A stretch of 64,000 bases of DNA from CAYFUR01 sp964346275. Lineage in GTDB: Bacteria > Sumerlaeota > Sumerlaeia > SLMS01. Below are positions 62,152 to 64,000 of the stretch, piece by piece. Where the stretch lies: positions 62,001 through 126,000 of the forward strand of contig CAYFUR010000003.1 in the NCBI GenBank assembly GCA_964346275.1, in the 5' to 3' direction. The position numbers were made by a program, and so were the translations under genes. How positions within the stretch are numbered: position 1 is the first letter of the stretch; each line of letters opens with the position of its first letter. The notes under the pieces were generated by a model. It was not told the DNA's origin, searched no databases, and was given only the letters and a program-made list of their open reading frames with translations.

Positions 62152-62589
62152 ATGAGCGAGCCCGTGCGGCCGAAAGAAACCGGAAATGGAGACCAATCTC
62201 CTTTCCGGGATTCCCCCGGGCCTGATGATCCAGAACAATCGTGCCGGGACGCAGGGAACGGGGAAAATGAAGAATGGAAGGAACTCCTGAATGAAATTCA
62301 GGAGAATTGGAAGGAAATATATCATGCGGGCGCGGACTTTGTCCGCGCCCACTTGCGTCTTATGGCCTTCCTGGCGCAGGAGAAGACGCGCCTTTTCTTT
62401 GCTCGCGCCGTGGTTATGCTGCACATCTGGATCCTCATCGCCATCGCCTGGATTGCCCTTGTCTATGCGCTGGCCAGGTGGGTTTATGTTGCAACTGGTT
62501 CCCTGGTCTATACAGGTGGAACAGTCTCGGCCATGCATGCGGCCGCGGCTCTGATCCTGGTTCTCTACGTGAAAGCACTTAAAATATGA
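62152..62589 (+). CDS. YqjE-like holin-superfamily membrane protein
   Basis: A 145-residue protein with a polar acidic N-terminus, a helical middle (IQENWKEIYHAGADFVRAHL) and two C-terminal helices (about 88-111 and 120-142). This is the layout of the phage-holin-III/YqjE family, which follows yqjD-type genes in many bacteria. It starts five bases after the previous stop and ends with an ATGA overlap. The role is unknown. Confidence 0.72.
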   Translation: MSEPVRPKETGNGDQSPFRDSPGPDDPEQSCRDAGNGENEEWKELLNEIQENWKEIYHAGADFVRAHLRLMAFLAQEKTRLFFARAVVMLHIWILIAIAWIALVYALARWVYVATGSLVYTGGTVSAMHAAAALILVLYVKALKI

Positions 62590-62894
62590 TCGGACTGCCG
62601 AAAAGACGGAAATACGCAACCCTTCTTGTGGAACGGGAACTGGCGCGGCTGCGCTTTCTTGAATCGACGGAAAAGTTCCAGCCCGCGGAAAAGTCGCAGG
62701 TTGCGGCCCGCAAGCTGATCAGGAGGAACCCGCGGAGTGCGATCATCGGGGCGGCGGTCGCGGGTCTTCTCATGGGCAGCGGCATGTCCACGGAAAAGCT
62801 CTATCGCGCCGGGCGTCTCGCCAGCCGCCATGGCCTGAAGCGCGTCTTGCCGCTTCTTGTCGAAGCATTGACGAATCCCCCCAAACCCGAGTAG
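62586..62894 (+). CDS. Hypothetical protein of the YqjD/YqjE cluster
   Basis: A 102-residue protein overlapping the previous gene by four bases. It has a basic N-terminus, a charged helix (about 14-45) and one Gly-rich hydrophobic helix (about 52-68, SAIIGAAVAGLLMGSGM), then an amphipathic part. By position it corresponds to YqjK, but sequence similarity is not clear by eye. Confidence 0.6.
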   Translation: MIGLPKRRKYATLLVERELARLRFLESTEKFQPAEKSQVAARKLIRRNPRSAIIGAAVAGLLMGSGMSTEKLYRAGRLASRHGLKRVLPLLVEALTNPPKPE

Positions 62895-62961
62895 CGCCTC
62901 CCTCCCGCAACATTCCAAATCAAAACAGGGATGCTTTGTCCGGTTGACGCTCCCTTCTCGT

Positions 62962-62979
62962 TTGCCCTCCATAGGGCAA
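62962..62979 (+). terminator. Hairpin between the stress cluster and the MBOAT gene
   Basis: A perfect 6-bp stem (TTGCCC 62962-62967, GGGCAA 62974-62979, loop TCCATA) lies 68 bases after the previous stop. There is no T-run, so its role is uncertain. Confidence 0.3.
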
Positions 62980-63020
62980 CGCCATAAGCGGCTCCCCCCG
63001 ACCGCGAGGAACCGTCGCGC

Positions 63021-64000
63021 ATGTTTTTCGACAGCATCGAATACGCCGTCTTTCTCGCGGTTGTTCTTACTGCCTATTATCTCCTCACACACAAGCTGCA
63101 AAACCGGCTGCTCGTGCTGGCCAGTTACTTCTTCTACGGATTTTGGAACTGGAAATTCCTTTCCCTCATCCTGATCTCCACGGCGCTGGACTTCACCTGC
63201 AGCCTGGGAATCCACGGGTCCACCAATCCGAAAAAGCGGCGCTTTCTTCTGATATGCTCCATCGTCGGCAACCTTGGAATGCTCGGGTTCTTCAAATATT
63301 TCAACTTTTTCGCCGAGAGCTTCGAGGAGATGTTCCAGCTCTTCGGTATCGGCGTGAGCCCCTTCGTGCTCGACGTGGTTCTTCCCGTTGGCATCTCGTT
63401 TTACACATTTCAGACCATGAGCTATACCATCGATGTCTATAAGGGGAAGGTGGAGCCAACGCGGAGCCTTCCCGATTTCGCCCTCTACGTCGCCTTCTTT
63501 CCCCAACTCGTCGCCGGCCCGATCGAACGCGCGAGCCACCTGCTCCCCCAGATCCTCAGCCCCCGCAAGCTGACCATGGAACGCGCCAGCGAAGGCGCCT
63601 GGCTCGTTTTCTGGGGCTTGTACAAGAAAGTCTTCATCGCCGACAACCTGGCGAGAATCGTCGATCCCATCTATGCCGACCTGGCAAACGCATCGGCGCT
63701 TCAGATCTTCATCGCCACCTATGCCTTTGCCTTCCAGATCTATGCGGATTTCTCCGGCTATACGGATATCGCGCGCGGCACGGCCAAGCTTCTCGGCTTC
63801 GAGCTGCGGCTGAATTTCCGCCTGCCCTATTTCGCCCTGGACCCCCAGGACTTCTGGCGGCGGTGGCACATCACGCTGTCACAGTGGCTGCGCGACTATC
63901 TGTATATCCCTCTCGGGGGCGGCCGGGGCACGCGCCGGCAAGTCTTCCGCAACCTCATGATCACCATGGGCCTGGGCGGCCTCTGGCACGGCGCCGCCTG
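63021..64000 (+). CDS. MBOAT family O-acyltransferase (AlgI-like), cut at the window end
   Basis: The first 326 codons of a polytopic acyltransferase starting at ATG 63021 (GAGGA upstream); the frame is open to the window end. Family marks are VLPVGISFYTFQTMSYTIDVY, then AGPIERASHLLPQI, ADFSGYTDIARG and DFWRRWHITLSQWLRDYLYIPLGGG. The final visible LGGLWHGA carries the catalytic His of the MBOAT family. AlgI and DltB relatives pass acetyl or D-alanyl groups across the inner membrane to exported glycans together with an SGNH-type partner, which would be expected just downstream. It may acetylate the surface polysaccharide made by genes at the left of the window. Confidence 0.9.
   Translation, partial: MFFDSIEYAVFLAVVLTAYYLLTHKLQNRLLVLASYFFYGFWNWKFLSLILISTALDFTCSLGIHGSTNPKKRRFLLICSIVGNLGMLGFFKYFNFFAESFEEMFQLFGIGVSPFVLDVVLPVGISFYTFQTMSYTIDVYKGKVEPTRSLPDFALYVAFFPQLVAGPIERASHLLPQILSPRKLTMERASEGAWLVFWGLYKKVFIADNLARIVDPIYADLANASALQIFIATYAFAFQIYADFSGYTDIARGTAKLLGFELRLNFRLPYFALDPQDFWRRWHITLSQWLRDYLYIPLGGGRGTRRQVFRNLMITMGLGGLWHGAA

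Noticed and set aside
62565..63869. A 434-codon minus-strand frame opposite the MBOAT gene
   Set aside because: The plus strand carries the conserved MBOAT motifs; the antisense frame shows none.
1..64000. CRISPR arrays, insertion sequences, prophage, tRNA and rRNA genes
   Set aside because: No regularly spaced direct repeats, transposase or integrase motifs, cloverleaf-like segments or rRNA signature stretches were seen on reading both strands.

Overview
The window is one continuous stretch of a Gram-negative bacterial chromosome, with a G+C content that looks like about 58 percent by eye. The Gram-negative assignment rests on a Wzc-type polysaccharide copolymerase, an LptF/LptG-type permease, ArnT-like glycosyltransferases, several lipoproteins and a complete F-type ATP synthase. 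The lineage cannot be fixed from sequence alone. A zinc-ribbon Ser/Thr kinase with a multi-spanning tail, a Gldg/DUF4340 ABC cluster and a DUF1365/DUF2878 lipid cluster would fit a poorly cultured deep lineage (Sumerlaeota, Hydrogenedentota, the PVC group or deltaproteobacterial relatives). That is inference only. I saw no tRNA, rRNA, insertion sequence, prophage or CRISPR array.

Region 1 (1-20525) is a cell-surface polysaccharide and glycolipid region. A plus-strand run carries a membrane glycosyltransferase fragment, three GT-B glycosyltransferases, a WcaF-like acetyltransferase and a polyprenyl-phosphate sugar transferase that would start repeat-unit synthesis. It ends at a strong bidirectional hairpin (6199-6230). 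Facing it are a Wzc-like tyrosine kinase/copolymerase and a GtrB/ArnC-like GT2. Then follow a methyltransferase, an aldo/keto reductase, an orphan sigma-54 response regulator with a 24-base poly-C tract, a sugar-nucleotide epimerase, two ArnT-like GT39 enzymes around a PAP2 phosphatase, and an LptF/LptG permease. Together these genes can make, modify and export envelope glycans.

Region 2 (20536-33387) is mixed. It holds a secreted metallophosphoesterase, a cation diffusion facilitator, a secreted CrtC/AttH-like protein, molybdate ABC genes modAB without modC, a large hybrid histidine kinase, an ABC ATPase with no permease beside it, and a four-gene lipid cluster (DUF2878, DUF1365, NTF2-like, acyl desaturase).

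Region 3 (33388-47734) is mostly housekeeping: miaB, a NifU-N protein, a lone GspG-like pseudopilin, purine nucleoside phosphorylase, the four-gene ABC/Gldg/DUF4340 cluster, yaaA, a SurA/PpiC-type isomerase, mnmE coupled to an unknown polytopic membrane protein, and a YkgJ-type cysteine-cluster protein.

Region 4 (47868-55574) is a full minus-strand atp operon in the order atpZ-I-B-E-F-H-A-G-D-C. It has an unusually long subunit a and a short epsilon, and ends in a hairpin. Region 5 (55836-64000) carries an ABC-F ATPase, a Ser/Thr kinase with a good sigma-70 promoter, a lipoprotein serine hydrolase coupled to it, a three-gene YqjD/YqjE-like membrane stress cluster, and the first part of an MBOAT (AlgI-like) O-acyltransferase cut by the window end.

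The most striking anomaly is the poly-C tract at 13407-13430, between the AAA+ domain and the DNA-binding helix-turn-helix of the sigma-54 regulator. A slip of one base either way would remove the DNA-binding domain. That is the layout expected of a phase-variable switch in a surface-polysaccharide region, though a sequencing or assembly artefact is also possible.
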